Positions 22,920 to 36,100 are shown, numbered from the stretch's first letter. The stretch: DNA of 64,000 nucleotides from Tubulanus polymorphus (GCF_964204645.1 NC_134030.1:2953855-3017854), one strand, 5' to 3'. Program-made: numbers and translations. Notes: generated by a model from the letters alone, not told the origin.

Positions 22920-25900
22920 ATATATCCTGTAATCACGACATTTAGAAATCATCGTAATAACTCCATGTATATCAAGTTACCTTTTATGATTGCTGGTTTC
23001 ATCATCGACGAGGATCTCCTAAGTCGGTTGGTTTCTGTGCACTGTTTTCTCTAATTGTCAGATTTTTGATGAGTTGTGGACCTCAAGCTCTTGTTTGACT
23101 TTTCGAGTTGGTGACCCTTACAAACCTACCACACCTGGCGGGAGCGATACGGCGGTTTTTTTCAAAATCGGAAATCGAAGTACAGATATAGTTGCGTGAT
23201 CGGCGGTCGTTTTTACAGATCTTTTTTTTTTAAGTCCAAGAACATAATCGGTAATTCGGTTCCGGTTAATTCAAACAATCTTTTATTCTGCCTAATTCTG
23301 ATTTTGGAAATAACTATATTGTTGAAGATAATTTTACAATATTTGGTTTTTTTTTAATGTAACTAGTCCGAAAGTTTACAATGTTTAATAATTTTGTCTA
23401 ACTTCAATTTTTTTGGTCGTTTTCACCGTTTAAATAGTCGAAGCACATATTAAGTGACTGATTGGGGTTAACTTTTTTTCTGCCTAATTTAATACATCGA
23501 GATTTAGGAAATAACTATATTTTACAATATTTGGTCTTTTTTTCATGTAACTAGTCCGAAAGTTTACAAGGTGGGAGAATTTTGTCTAACTTTTTCTAAT
23601 TTTTTAAAGTTTTTCTGCCTAATTTAATACATCGAGACTTTGGAAATAACTATATTTTACAATATTTGGTCTTTTTTTCATGTAACTAGTCCGAAAGTTT
23701 ACAAGGTTGAATAATTTTATCTATATTTTTTCTGCCTAATTTAATACATCGAGACTTTGGAAATAACTATATTTTACGATATTTGGTCTTTTTTTCATGT
23801 AACTAGTCCGAAAGTTTACAAGGTGGGAGAATTTCGTCTAACTTGTTCTAATTTTTTAAAGTTTTTCTGCCTAATTTAATACATCGAGACTTTGGAAATA
23901 ACTATATTTTACAATATTTGGTCTTTTTTTCATGTAACTAGTCCGAAAGTTTACAAGGTGGGAGAATTTTGTCTAACTTTATCTAATTTTTTAAAGTTTA
24001 TTGTCGTTTTTCTCGAGTATGTCTGAAATCGAAGTACATAATTGGGAAATTCGATTCCGGTTCATTCAAACTATCTTCCAATCAGTCTGAAACGGGCAAA
24101 AGAGCAGAACCTTTTGAGCAGAAAATCCTTTGGAATATCACTGATCATAATTATCATGTCAATTCATATATAAGATCAGCAACGTGGATCGATACGTAGA
24201 TTTTAATAATAGTCTTAAATGATATTTATGAAATTCAACTCATATAGTAATTCATCTATATTCTAAATATCTAAGCAATGGTTGATTATTATAGTTTAAC
24301 AACAATTCAACTAAAGCATCTATAGTCATCTCTAGGAATACCAGAGTTACAACAAATTAAGTAATGCATAATCAATCTTATCAAATCGTTTTTGAACTGT
24401 TTTCTCTTCTATCTTCTTGGAATTCTTGATGTGTCTTTTATTGAAACCCAGGCCCATCATACAGTGCAAACCTGCTAGTAATATTGGCCTATATATATTT
24501 CGATTGTCAGCTAAACCATATTCGTATTATCAAATTTACTTCATCGTCAGTTAATAAACTTAAGAGATGTTTTCTACCCACAGATGGCGACATCTCTACC
24601 CAGTGAATGGTATTCTAATCCAATTCATTAATTCTAAATATTGTTCCTAATATATACAATGATTTTGTAATTATGATAATATAACTAACTGAAGAGTGAG
24701 TGCGCTGCCAGCATTGAGCACACTGATCCTATAAGTAACATGGTTCTACAGATTTAAGAAACCTCGAATCGTTCCCACAACTCGGCAAATCCAGAATTCT
24801 GCAAAGCCTTAAAGATTCAATAAATCCCACGCACAAGAGACAGAGTTAAAACATACCCAGTATTCTTTATATATCAACCAATATTGAATTATACTTATCA
24901 ACCCCTATGGTTTAGATTTGAGCACTTTTACCTTATATGAAGATGCTGAATTAGATACCTAATCTATAAGTTAATTGATAATGTCCTAGCTATAATTGAA
25001 ATTGTCTCGGACAATATTTTATATGGGGCTTGAAATTTCTACACGAGAAGAATTTCAGATCCGGTACGAATTTGAATTAATCACTATTTGAACTGCTAAT
25101 TTTGCATCAGAGCTTTTGATACCTAGCTTAACTAACCCAGAATCCCCCAAAACCTAACTGATTCAACAGATCCCCCACACACACATGTGGCCCAGTTAGA
25201 CGCAGATGACATTGCGCGATACAGTCGTCTCATCCACTGTGCAATTTTGAATAAGTTTCACTTATATTCATCACATTGAATTAATTTGAATTAAATTCTA
25301 GGTATCTAAGCGAACCATTAATTAGTAATCATACTAGCTATATTTTAATTGTCAGTTGAACAATATTTATATGGAGCCTGAAAATCTACATGAGTAGAAT
25401 TTCAGATGTGGTGAATTCGTCACTATTTGAATTCATCAGAAATTAAAGATAAAAAAGCATATTTTAAGTGGTAAATTAGAAATTCCTTTAGCCGAATGGC
25501 TATATAACTTTATTTCCCTTATATAGTACACTGTGTATAAGGACCAAAAGACCTTGTTATGACCGGACCCCCCTGGTGCGGTGCGAGTCATGATGCTAGA
25601 AAATAGTTTGAAGGAGAGGGGTTAGTAAAAGAGAGCTATTAGCAAGAGGAATAAGACCTAAGTTTAGGATATCCTGTCAGAATAAGGCTTTCAATCTGAC
25701 ATACACAGTGGAATTGAAATATTCCCCCTTCCAAATCCAGGAATGTATTTGTGCACAGATTCGATCGGAAGTAAGTCTGCGTTAAATGATTTTGGCAATA
25801 TGTATCAAAACTAATACAGCTGTGTGAAGACACCATAGGTTCACTTAGATACAGATAAATAAATGTGCTCAGATACACATGTATCAGCTACATTTTAAAT

Positions 25901-27000
25901 GTCCATAGAATTAGAAATAATTTCACATAACAATTGAATTAACCTTAATCGATCTAAGTAATACGTTAATGAGTAATTCATCTTAGATTCTAATTTTCAG
26001 TTAAACTATATCTAATATGAGTCACTTGACACACAGTATGGCTTTTAGATATTAATTGAATCAGTTAGGTTTGAGTAAATTTTGCCAATAATGAAAAGCA
26101 TGGCTAGTCGTCGTAAACGCGGCAGTTGGCGATACAGAACTGATCAGTCAATGAGACTGATTCACTTATAGATGTGCTCAAATATAATATATATTTCAGC
26201 TATATTTCAATAAATATTTATGATATAAAAAGTTTTTGATCTAACATCAAATATTGAATTCATCTTAATTGTGAATATCTAAGCCATTTTTCCTGGCTGT
26301 ATGCTAATTGTCAGTCAAACAACATTTATCATGTGTCGCCCAAAACAAGACACAGTGTTTCAGGAATGAATTAAATCAATTAAAGCTTTGGTTTATTCTG
26401 GATTTATCAAAGTGTTGAGACCAAATCACTGTTTCATAAAGACCTGTAGTCCATAGTTTTCCCCATATAACACCAGATCTCGATAGAGCCCTAGACGCTA
26501 TCTTATGAAATTCATAACTGTTATGTGTGAGGCAGCACATAGTATATATTGTAAAGTATGGCCTCAATGGTAATAAATTTATCAATATATTATTTGTAAA
26601 GAAAAATCTATCAACCAACGATAAAGTTTAATTGATATATCTTTTAGTAAAAATTGTCCTATCTAGATCTTAATTGTCAGTTAAACAATAGTCATATGAG
26701 GCCTGAAATATCTACGGTACATTCGAAAAATTTCAAATGTCACATAAGATATTGAATTTACCTTAATTGTACGTACTTACAAAATCTTTTAATCAATAAC
26801 TGACCAATCTACATTTTAATTATCAGACCAAAGAATATTTAAAGGACCTCACTCAATCATTTTGTCTAATATTGTAAATATTCAAGCAATCATTGCCTAG
26901 CTATATTTCAATTTACTACCGGCCACAGAGCCTCAATAAAGTAGTGCGGAGATGGTGAGCTTGACCAGTGCCTATGCATTCTACCCCAGATATGAAAAAT
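22920..27000. repeat. Repeat-rich interval with degenerate 300-400 bp units
   Basis: A phrase of the type TTAATTGTCAGTTAAACAAT followed by AT(A/T)TATGAGGCCTGAAATTTCTA and an ATTTCAGATG block recurs in diverged form near 22770, 24220, 25020, 25350, 26010, 26310, 26690 and 26820. It suggests an old tandem array. No coding exon is supported within it apart from the arrays and candidates listed separately. Confidence 0.6.
23300..24000. repeat. Tandem repeat, about 118-140 bp period, five copies
   Basis: The unit contains GGAAATAACTATATTTTACA, ATATTTGGTC(T)n, CATGTAACTAGTCCGAAAGT and TTTACAAGGTGGGAGAATTT, with CTGCCTAATTTAATACATCG at the junction. Unit starts are near 23305, 23507, 23640, 23758 and 23895. 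The later copies are much more alike than the first. Confidence 0.85.
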
Positions 27001-27275
27001 CAACTTAGCTTTATGTATGTATGTTTTCCTGTTGCCATGCAGGATGAGCCATGCAAGACTGCCAGGTTCGGTTGCGACAGGTCTTTGCGACAGGTGTTTG
27101 GTGGTACTTCAAGGTGGAGTCTTTTGTGGGCACTTCTGGTGGGCAGATTTTAGATGGGCCTTTCCGGATTAACCTGAAATGAGTGAAAGAACGATATTCT
27201 GTAGTTACACAATCCATTCCGTATCACGCATCGTAATTTACATGTGTATCAACTTAACTTTCAATATTGCTGAGT

Positions 27276-27344
27276 TCAGTGTTCTTTTTTGGCATCGTCT
27301 TCGTTGTAGTCACCTTCAGCATCTTCTTCAACTTCTTGGGAGTC
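27276..27344 (-). CDS. Possible acidic C-terminal exon, unassigned
   Basis: On the minus strand a T-rich tract and TTTCAG acceptor at 27346-27345 precede 22 codons (DSQEVEEDAEGDYNEDD... KKEH) ending in TGA. The strongly acidic composition and good acceptor suggest a real last exon. The adjacent upstream sequence is a retroelement fragment, and no partner exon was found, so this is tentative. Confidence 0.25.
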   Translation of the reverse strand, partial: DSQEVEEDAEGDYNEDDAKKEH

Positions 27345-27379
27345 CTGAAATGAAAAAAAAGAGAAGAGCGATGAAAACC

Positions 27380-28180
27380 TGGTACGGAACAAAACTAATG
27401 TTCGAAAGCTTTTCAGCTCTCCATCGCTGGTCACATGCCGAGAACACCAGACAATGAGCCAGCCAGGAATATACTGCCCTCTACACGCCCTCACACAGAA
27501 CGCGAAAACCAGAATGACAACGCCTCACATTCCCCATCTTACTGCAGGATGTACTAGGCGACGTCAGTAACTGACAAACCTGTAAAATTGCACGAAACAC
27601 AAATAGCACAGTACAACCAGCTTGACCGGGTTGAGATTCAGGATCTCAACTAGCACTCAAAAGCGTGACAAGAGACTTCATCCACTGACCGAGGTTGTCA
27701 CAAGGACACAATGAAACTAGCACTCACAAGCCGACAAGAGACTTCATCCACTGACCGGGGTTGTCACAAGGACACAATGAAAACTAGCACTCAAACTAGA
27801 AATCAAAGAGCGTGACAGTAGAATCATCCATCAGCCGACTCAGAATACCAGAAACAAAGAGCGTGACAGTAGAATCATCCCTCATCCGGGCGGTCACAAG
27901 GACACAATGAATGCTAGTAGCGTGACAATCCAGTATAACCGCTCCATTTGTATCCCGCGCAATCCCGCAGATATGCCCGTCATTGACATCACTCAGCACA
28001 CTTTGTAGATAGGTGGGGGCAGTGAGGCCTCATCATCCTGGTTTTCATGTTCCGTATGAGGGCGTGTAGAGGGCAGAATTTCCTGACCGACTCTTTGTCT
28101 GACATCCTCGACACATGACCGGCGAAGGAGAGCTGACGCTTTCGGACATTAGTTTTGTTCCAGCAAACGTTGAAATTCGA
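27380..28180. mobile_element. Head-to-head RTE-like retroelement 3' fragments
   Basis: Two diverged inverted copies, about 27380-27560 (plus) and 28165-28010 (minus), share one region. The minus copy encodes TNVRKRQLSFAGHVSRM and CPLHALIRNMKTR, resembling the C-terminal region after the reverse transcriptase of RTE/endonuclease-RT non-LTR elements. The plus copy is frameshifted. Between them lie tandem repeats. Both copies are decayed and lack the endonuclease and RT cores. Confidence 0.55.
27600..27945. repeat. Short tandem repeats between the retroelement fragments
   Basis: Units containing AGACTTCATCCACTGACCG, GTTGTCACAAGGACACAATG and, further on, GCGTGACAGTAGAATCATCC occur two to three times each. 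They may be an expanded terminus of the retroelement. Confidence 0.6.
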
Positions 28181-28429
28181 CAGAGAAATTGGCCCTGAAA
28201 AACAAAACGGGTTAATTGCTGAAAAATAGAACGGATTAATTAACACAGAACAGTACAGGACAGCACAGAGACAAACAGTAACACATAAAACATAAAGACG
28301 TCGTTCCTCAGGAAGCAGGAACAGGAGCAGGAGCGGGAGCGCAGCGAAAATCGCCAGGAGGAGAATCCACGGTAGCATGTTCACAGTGTGAGTAAGCTGA
28401 GGTGAATGGTCTATGCTTGTGTACACCGT

Positions 28430-30240
28430 GGTCAGCCGGTGACGTATTCAATAGCGCGTGTCAGAATGATATCAACAACTCTGAAAACCCGCAATTGTGT
28501 CTCTATTGTTGAATGGATTTACATTATGAGGATCCACCGCCGGGTTGAATACGCGCCAGTAGTCAGCTGAACAATATAGTGGAGGAAGTTTAATAAGGCC
28601 ATGAAATTACTTGATTCCCAACAGCTACTTCCGAATTTATAAGCATCCGCCAGTTTTTTTTTCTTAAATTCTAGAATAATTTATAAATTATACCGACCGA
28701 TAGCACTTCCAGTTCAGATTCACACCAACACAGGTCTTCCTATCATAGAAACCGCGTAAACATTTACTAATGAAATTAGTTTATTAGTCACGGATTCACC
28801 AAGAACCTTAGTGTCTGATGTAGGATCGTAGAGCGACGGAGATCACTGGTGGAGACAACCACTGCCAGTGCTGGGTGAAGTCACGGACAGTTCATGCACC
28901 CCGAGATAACTACCTCACATGCACGAGGAAAGCGGTCGATTTGAGTCATTGGGGGAAAACCCACTAATACCATGTATCACGATTATTCATCATTCATACT
29001 GTTATCACAGAATCCCGTCAATAGACAGATTTTCATTTAAAAAAAACTCCTCGATTCAATTGAGGGGAGATATATGAGGCATTTTTAATTACTTGGAGAT
29101 TTAATTTTATTACAATACATACTCATCAATAACAATTTTTTTCTTATCATCATAATATTCATATTATTATCTATACATTTCTATCATATTCTATCATATT
29201 TATTTTATGTATCAACGCTATAATAAAAAATGTTTTTGGTGCCTGATGAGACTGACCTTTGAAGCCTGCTTTACACTGTTGCAAATTGGTTTTAAATCAT
29301 TGACAATCATATTACGAGTCCTCGTTAACTTTTTGCCGTTTAGTGGATAAGGTTTTCGCATTTTTTGTCCTTTTTCTTAATTCGTTTAGTTTGTAACTGT
29401 CTTTGTATTATATATTTAAATTTCTCTACGCTCTTGTCCTTTGATTAAACTTCATATTCACTATTGTCTTAACTTACGATCCCCCAGTTTGACTTAATTC
29501 GTTTTGTTTGTGTGTTTTGTGTTGCATTTCTAAATTTCGCAATTTGGTTAAGCTCTCATTGTCCTTTGATCAATTCCCGTTACTTCTCCTTGATCATAGC
29601 TGAAAGATAACCAGTAGTATCAAAAAATGCAACTCTGGTCATCTTTGACTCTGGATACTCACGAAAATAGCACCTAAGTAGAACGGAAAAGAGGTTACCC
29701 ATAAATATTGCCGTAATTCTGCAAATGGGATAGATGGAAATTTCGGTTATTAATCTGTCGGGTTCAGTACAGATTGATGATGGAAATAGTGAATTCCCAG
29801 AACTTTTTGCCTGGTGAGTAAGGGGTACCCACGGCTGCGGATTTAACTCTCGAATTATATTCTCAGGGTGGCCGCCTTATTAATTGCAGAATATTCACCA
29901 TGAAATCTCTCGGTCCGGCCACTGACTCGACTGTCAAGTCGAGTTTGAATTGGTCGCGACTCTCAAGTGCTGCCGCAATATATTTCATTAGCAGTGAACG
30001 TGTGAACTAATTCAACAGTCCAATAATCCTACTGCGGCATGCGAGTGACACGTTCGCGCGAACACGTTGATCCCTGCTTACCAGGGTATGATTGCCTCCG
30101 GTCGGAGTTTTCCGGCTACGTAGACTACGATCGATTACTAAGCCTTCCCATTTTGACAGCTGTGTCGTCGTAACAAGTTTTGGAGACGGAATCCGCACAT
30201 TTCTGTTGATAAGTGGCTGATTAGGGGTGTATAGTTTCAG
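28430..30240. other. Intergenic stretch before RABAC1
   Basis: No gene recognised. At about 28795-28885 lies a repeat (ACCAAGAACCTTAGTGTCTG, then TGGTGGAGACAACCACTGCC). An inverted copy is at about 36655-36765 and a short fragment near 59492. The rest is AT-rich. Confidence 0.45.
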
Positions 30241-32305
30241 ATGGGAGACACGGAGTTAACGGGAAATCTGGATGTTCTAAGAACTGACGACGTCGTTCCT
30301 AAAAAAGGGTATATTTTCATACTTTTGACACGTCATAACAAACCCTACACGCACTAATTACCGACAATAACCGAATAGCATATCGTAGAACGGTTCAAGT
30401 CCGAGCGGATCAGGTGGACGCATTGGCCAACGGGTACAACTAAAATAACACTCTTCATCTGAAAATAACAGTTCATGAAGGTTCCAGTTTTGTGGTGTCA
30501 TTGCCAACCTTCCTGGTGTAACATAAGCCTTCTTTTTGCCATTTTAGATTTTTTGGGGCATGAAAATGCGGTCGACGAAATATTTCCTCACTTTTATAAA
30601 ACATATTGTTGAAATTTTTTTGCATCACATAAATGAATTGACAGCTGGGGCCAGTTTATAGACTAAAACCAGTTATTATATATTAGTTCTGAGGCTAATT
30701 CATTTTGCACAATCACATTGAGAGTAGGTCAGAAAACCTCTGGATTGAAGTCCCTTTTCCAGATGTAGTGGACCAGTGGCTGTTTTTGGTAGAAGTTAAC
30801 CTGATAATTTTCGTATGATTTTTGTTTTCAGAATTATGGGTTCTATAAACCTGACGAACATCCAGGCTCGAGAATGGTTTCAGAAAACACGAGAAAAAGT
30901 GCAACCGTGGTCGGTGTTTTTGTCGACGAAGAAATTCAAACTGCCAAAGACGATGGCTCCGTTAGGACCGAGAATCGTAAAAAACGTCGAGAAATTTCAG
31001 GGAAATTACGTGTTCGTGTTTCTCGTACTGGTTATATTTTGTATGTAAGTAGAAATCGGCGACTAATCAAGAATACTGCCTCATTCGACGGGGTGTGCAA
31101 GAGGCTGACCTTGAAAACTCGGGGAACAACAGGGTCCGATCTAAGGAATGATAGCCACTTGCCCGAGTGGCAAGCATATCTGAAATTTTGCTTGACCCTC
31201 CAAAACAAAAGCTACTTGCCCTACACAGGCAGTCCAATTGGTGGCACTATCATCCGTTGTATCGAGTGGGAAAAAAGTTTTGTGATATAAAATTTCACAA
31301 GCCCAGGGGACAAGTGATAATGATTACCTACTCGCCCTGAAGAGAATAAACTTGTCCCGGGCAATCGGACAAGATCTTAGATCGGACCCCGGAACGAGGA
31401 AATCCTAGAGAATACCATAGAAAACCCGGATATTTGACAAATTTTGTAAAAAACTCAGAGAATTCAGATGTGCTTTTGACCACTTGTCTTTATCAACACG
31501 TGATTCAAAGAAAAAATGAATGAATTTAACATCTTAATTTCAGAAATTTCTCCATTCACCTGCCGTTGATTCACTTGGGGAATTTCTCCATTTACCGGGC
31601 GTAGAGTCACTCAGGGAATTTATGTTTAACTTCGAAAACTCAGGGAATTTGTAAACGAAGGAAAAGAAGCCATTCTGTATGAACTGTAAAGCTTTAAGTT
31701 TGCGAGTTGCTTGAAGAATTTTGTATGATTATTTTTCAGTTTGACCTCTCCTCTACTGCTGGTAGCCATCGCTGCCTCACTCGGTGCGTGTTATATAATC
31801 TCAATTAAAAACAAAGAACAAAAACTTAAAATTATGGGTGAGTATTGAATGAATTATCCAATTTTTCAAAAAAGTACTTGAACAATCTCGTCGTCACTTT
31901 TTGTTTGGGTTTTTGCAGGTTTGATTTGTTTTAAACATTTTTCCTCTTCTTTTTAGGTCATGAATTAACATTAGTGCAACAATACGCAGCAGTAGGAGTG
32001 ACATCTATTCCTCTGTTCTGGTTAGTGGGTGCTGGTACAGCTGTGTTCTGGGTTATAGGTAAGACACACGTCGTTTAAAATGTTCCACTGGACCCTGTCC
32101 ACTGTTAAATTAGTTCATTTTTAATGATTAATTCTCGAGTCAAATCTTGACTCCGAACAGCTAGATGAATTTGACGAAAGAACTTCGTTGAAATGAATCT
32201 TGTCGATTTTTAGGGGCGTCATTTTTCACGATTATGCTGCACGCGTCGATGTACACTGCTGAAGAGGACGATGCATTTGAAGAATTACAAATGGAAGAAG
32301 TATAG
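30241..32305 (+). CDS. RABAC1: Prenylated Rab acceptor protein 1 (PRA1)
   Basis: Five exons, 30241-30308, 30832-31044, 31740-31837, 31957-32058 and 32214-32305, keep phase throughout and give 190 residues, close to the family's usual length of about 185. The N-terminus is MGDTELTGNLDVL. The PRA1 domain begins at AREWFQKTREKVQPW and includes RIVKNVEKFQGNYVFVF, LTSPLLLVAIAASLGACYII, then SIPLFWLVGAGTAVFWVIGA. Four hydrophobic segments form two hairpins. The C-terminus EELQMEEV matches the conserved end of PRA1 orthologues. PRA1 is a Golgi/endosome membrane protein that binds prenylated Rab GTPases and helps recover them from GDI. Intron 2 hosts a miniature element (31128-31387). Exon 1 was chosen from the phase-2 junction (GG/A) and is slightly less certain than the rest. 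Confidence 0.93.
31128..31387. mobile_element. Miniature inverted-repeat element, family E, copy 2
   Basis: Ends CAGGGTCCGATCTAAGGAAT and (inverted) GGTCCGATCTAAGATC. It is about 260 bases long and lies in RABAC1 intron 2. It is the reverse-orientation relative of 21061-21311. Confidence 0.7.
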
Positions 32306-32702
32306 AACCATTATGAACAACCGTATTAAATGGAAATGTGATAAATGTTTGGAAATGTTCTCACTGACCCTCTCTCAGCCAGGCTCAATCAGTCGATCAA
32401 AATGTGGCAATTCATGGCTGTGTTACGGTCATCCTCGCTTGCCTCTCGTTAAACCTCGTGTTAGCCTCGGCGGGAGGCAAGCGAGTTCCGTTCAAAGATT
32501 AATGTACTAACAGGTGTAAGCAACGAAGGTGGGAGGGTTAATACTTGTTCGTAGATGTACGTACTATGGGCTGGATGGATATTCATTCTTATATTTTACA
32601 CATCACACTTTCAAACGTGAGGTTTATATGATAATTGGCTGTTTCTGGAGTAAATGTTGTAGGTACAATGAACTTAAAATATGGAATATTTTCTTGTATT
32701 TA

Positions 32703-32708
32703 AATAAA
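32703..32708 (+). terminator. Polyadenylation signal of RABAC1
   Basis: AATAAA about 400 bases after the stop codon. It faces the HMGCL signal at 32890-32895, so the two transcripts converge within about 200 bases. Confidence 0.6.
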
Positions 32709-32889
32709 TGAATATTTATAGACTTATATCTGGTCTTTCGCTCAATTTCATGTCTCGTTCAAAGGTCTAGAGCTGTGTTGCATTGTTTTGCAAAGTATTT
32801 TCAAATGAGTTCGATGTAGAATCCATTTAATGTAAAATTCTAGCTTTCCATGAAGTCCATTGATACAATAAGAGGTTTGTTTAAACGGG

Positions 32890-32895
32890 TTTATT
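32890..32895 (-). terminator. Polyadenylation signal of HMGCL
   Basis: TTTATT on the plus strand reads AATAAA on the minus strand, about 230 bases past the HMGCL stop codon. Confidence 0.55.
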
Positions 32896-33125
32896 TCAGT
32901 ATTAATCAGACAGAACCCACAAAATACATGAGACTGTATTCAGTATTTCTACAATTTCACTTCAAACTTTCATCTAAAATACATATCACAGTCTGAGTAA
33001 AAACAAATTGCAAAGAAGACTTATTCTTTAGACACAACGCTAAATGCCACGTGTTTTAAACTCCTTAGTATATCTACTATCTCGCAGTTCAAACTAAAGC
33101 ACATATTCGTACAGTATGTACAACA

Positions 33126-36100
33126 CTATTTACACTGTTCAGTTGTTATTCTTGTGCTCGCGTATTTTGAATTATTTCGTCGATTCAAAGCTTCGCAAAT
33201 AAAATTGCCGGCGAACATAACTTGCTCCAAATTCACACCCTGAAAATAACATACAAATGCATAAACCTACGACAAAGTTATTTAGCACTCGAGGGAACTT
33301 CCTTATCCTGATAATTTGAAGAGATGTTCTACGTACCGTTTGTATTCCGAGTCCATTTAATAAATAAAGCACATCTTCGGTTGAAACATTACCCGACGCG
33401 CCGGGAGCGTACGGACATCCACCGAGACCTGCTACTGAACTATCAACAACTGATACTCCCATCTACAATATAATCAAATGAAACGACGCCATCAGGGGAG
33501 GGTAAACTTCAACAACTGACAATCTGTTACCACTATTGTCCAGCATGTTGTGGACTCCTCATAGTCACTATTGTCAAATGAATATTGACTTTCCAGTGAA
33601 GCCTAGATAATCTGATTTTCCATGCATGCTGATGAAATGTATTGCGTGTGTATGAAAGGGCTGCTCATGTACAGCTAAAGGCTTCCAAGTAAACTCCAGT
33701 AGATACTATTTACCCCAGGGACCAGTTCCATAGTTATAGCTTAGATCTAAGACCATCTTAATTCTATAGCCAATCTAAAAACATTTTTAGATTTATGACC
33801 GATTTATTTTATCCTCACTGGAACCGGCCCCTGGATTGATTGCCTCAGATTATAGCATGCCCTGCCTGACTATATTACAAATTTTCTCATTTCAATGCAG
33901 TGTGATAACTCTCCTAATGTCTATTTCAATTAGACTTGAGAACATTCCGGGTGGCCTAGCTCGCTCATTTTGGGTAGTACATACCTGATAAAGGTCTAAG
34001 TATGACCAGAAAGGACAGGCAGTCGACCTTAAACATCGTTTTTTAATCCATTTGAAACTGTATTGAAGGATATCTAAAAAGTCTTTATTGAAAGGGGTCC
34101 ATGAGAGAAAATAGACTCCATTATTTGAAAGTTTAACCATGTCTCCATGCCTACCAACTGAAGTTTGGTGTGTAGGCATGGAAACATTGTTAAACTTTCA
34201 AATCATGGAGTCACTTCTCTTCATTTAACCCCTTTCAGTGAAGACTTTTTGGATATCCTTCAAACGGTTTCAAATGGATTAAAAAATGATGATTTAGGTC
34301 GACTGCCAGTCCTGTCTGGCCCTACAAAGACCTTTATCAGGTATGTACTACCAAAAATGAGCGAGCTAGGCAATCCGGAATGCTCTCAAGTCAGGTTGAA
34401 ATAGACATTAGAATTCATATTGGTTCTGTAAGATCGGAGGTGAGCAGTGTCTATTGTATAGATGATTACTAACCTGTAGAGATGCGTATATATTTGCTAT
34501 AGCTTGACCGTACGTATCATGACAGTGAATGGCTAATTTATTCAACGGTACTCGAGATCCTACTTCCTCGATCATCCGCTTGATGGCGCCGGGGGTACCG
34601 ACTCCGATCGTATCTCCGAGTGATATCTCGTGGCAACCTAAATCGTACAATCGCTTAGCAACCTGAAATCACAAATGAAATTAACTTTTCGTCGAAATTC
34701 GCTTCAATTCATTTCGATGTTCAATGGTTTGAAAATTAATACCTCTGCAACCGATTCGGGTTTGATTTCACCTTCGTAAGGACAGCCGACTACACATGAC
34801 ACATAACTGTGCAAATTAAATCAAAAATCAGAAAATCTTTTACGGGACTTTAGGCTGTACACAATAGGTGTCAGCACTAATGAACATTTGGGACATAAAA
34901 CCACAGTTGATGATTTAACAATTTATTTTCTGACAATTTCAAACTTCAACAACAGAGATACAAAAATCTCTGATGATTTTTCATATCTCTGATGATGAAG
35001 TTCGGTTGAAACTTCAAAACTGTCAGAAAATAAACTGTTAAATCATCAACTGTGTATATTGTTCTCATTAGTGCTGACATCTATTGCTGAGATATCGAGA
35101 TCAATATCAGTCATGTGTCCGCACAATCTCAACTTTACCCTCGAACCGGCATCTTATCAGACAACGCATTTTCCATCAGTTTTTCAAAACGTTGAATGCT
35201 TTCTTTTATCGAGCAGTTTGTGTTCTTCCTGCAAACAGAATTAACGCCCCAAGTATTGAGCGAGAGCACTGGAACTTGCAGACCCAGCAATTCCATATCT
35301 CAGTTGAGTCCGAACTAGAGTTTCAAACAGACTTCGTTCTAATAACTTACTGTGAAAATGCTTCAGATGCGGCTAGGAAAACTGCCACTTCATTCGCGTT
35401 AGCATTTTTCTTTAAAAAAATGGAAAGGAAAATCAGCCTCCAATGATGTTATATTGAAATGCTCCACATACACGTTTTAAAGGAGAAACTTACTGCGGCA
35501 GTATAGCCTTTAACATTAGGAGTTAAAGCACTGTACGTCACTCCCGGCTTGCGAGTGATTTCATTCATTACAGCGTCGTGATCAGCCATCTGCGGAACCC
35601 ATTTAGGAGATACAAAACTCGTGGCCTGAAAAATTAAGTGGTAGACCTAGAGGTTAAGATGTCACTCAGTATAACTAGTACCACATAGCCCCAGGTGACC
35701 TAAAGTGCAGCCTTTCTTAATTCGTTTCTGTCTAACTGCAGTTTAGGTCACCTTTCTACTGTGTGGCACTAGTGTCATTAAAGAATAGTGTTATGGTTAG
35801 GTTAGGTACATAACCATTAGGGACACCTAAACAGCAGTCGCTCCTTGGTTTTTTGCAAAGATTTGTAGACAGATTCTCATTATTTTTCTATGCGAATCAA
35901 AACCAATATGATAATGCCTCTTCAAAAGAACACTTGGCCTTATTCTAGCCTAGTCTAGTATCTAACTGTTCTTCCCTAAATTGTAGTGGAACCTGTAAAT
36001 CGTCTGGTATTCACACTTAAATCCTGTAGACATAGTCGTACCTCAATAAAAGTGAGGCCAGTTTCCGAAAGTTTGTTAATAAAATCTATTTTGGTTGCGG

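Noticed and set aside
22980-23130. Minus-strand exon upstream of the unrecognised C-terminus, ending at AAAAG/GTAACT
   Set aside because: The only donor gives a stop codon in the phase needed by the next exon, and the flanking sequence is part of a dispersed repeat.
27989-28426. 145-codon minus-strand membrane protein
   Set aside because: Its second half is a retroelement fragment and the first half is a Leu-rich low-complexity run; treated as mobile-element sequence.
33892-34404. Mirror-image open frames in the two arms (for example DFLDILQ in both)
   Set aside because: The frames arise because the arms are inverted copies. No known domain, and stops separate the arms.
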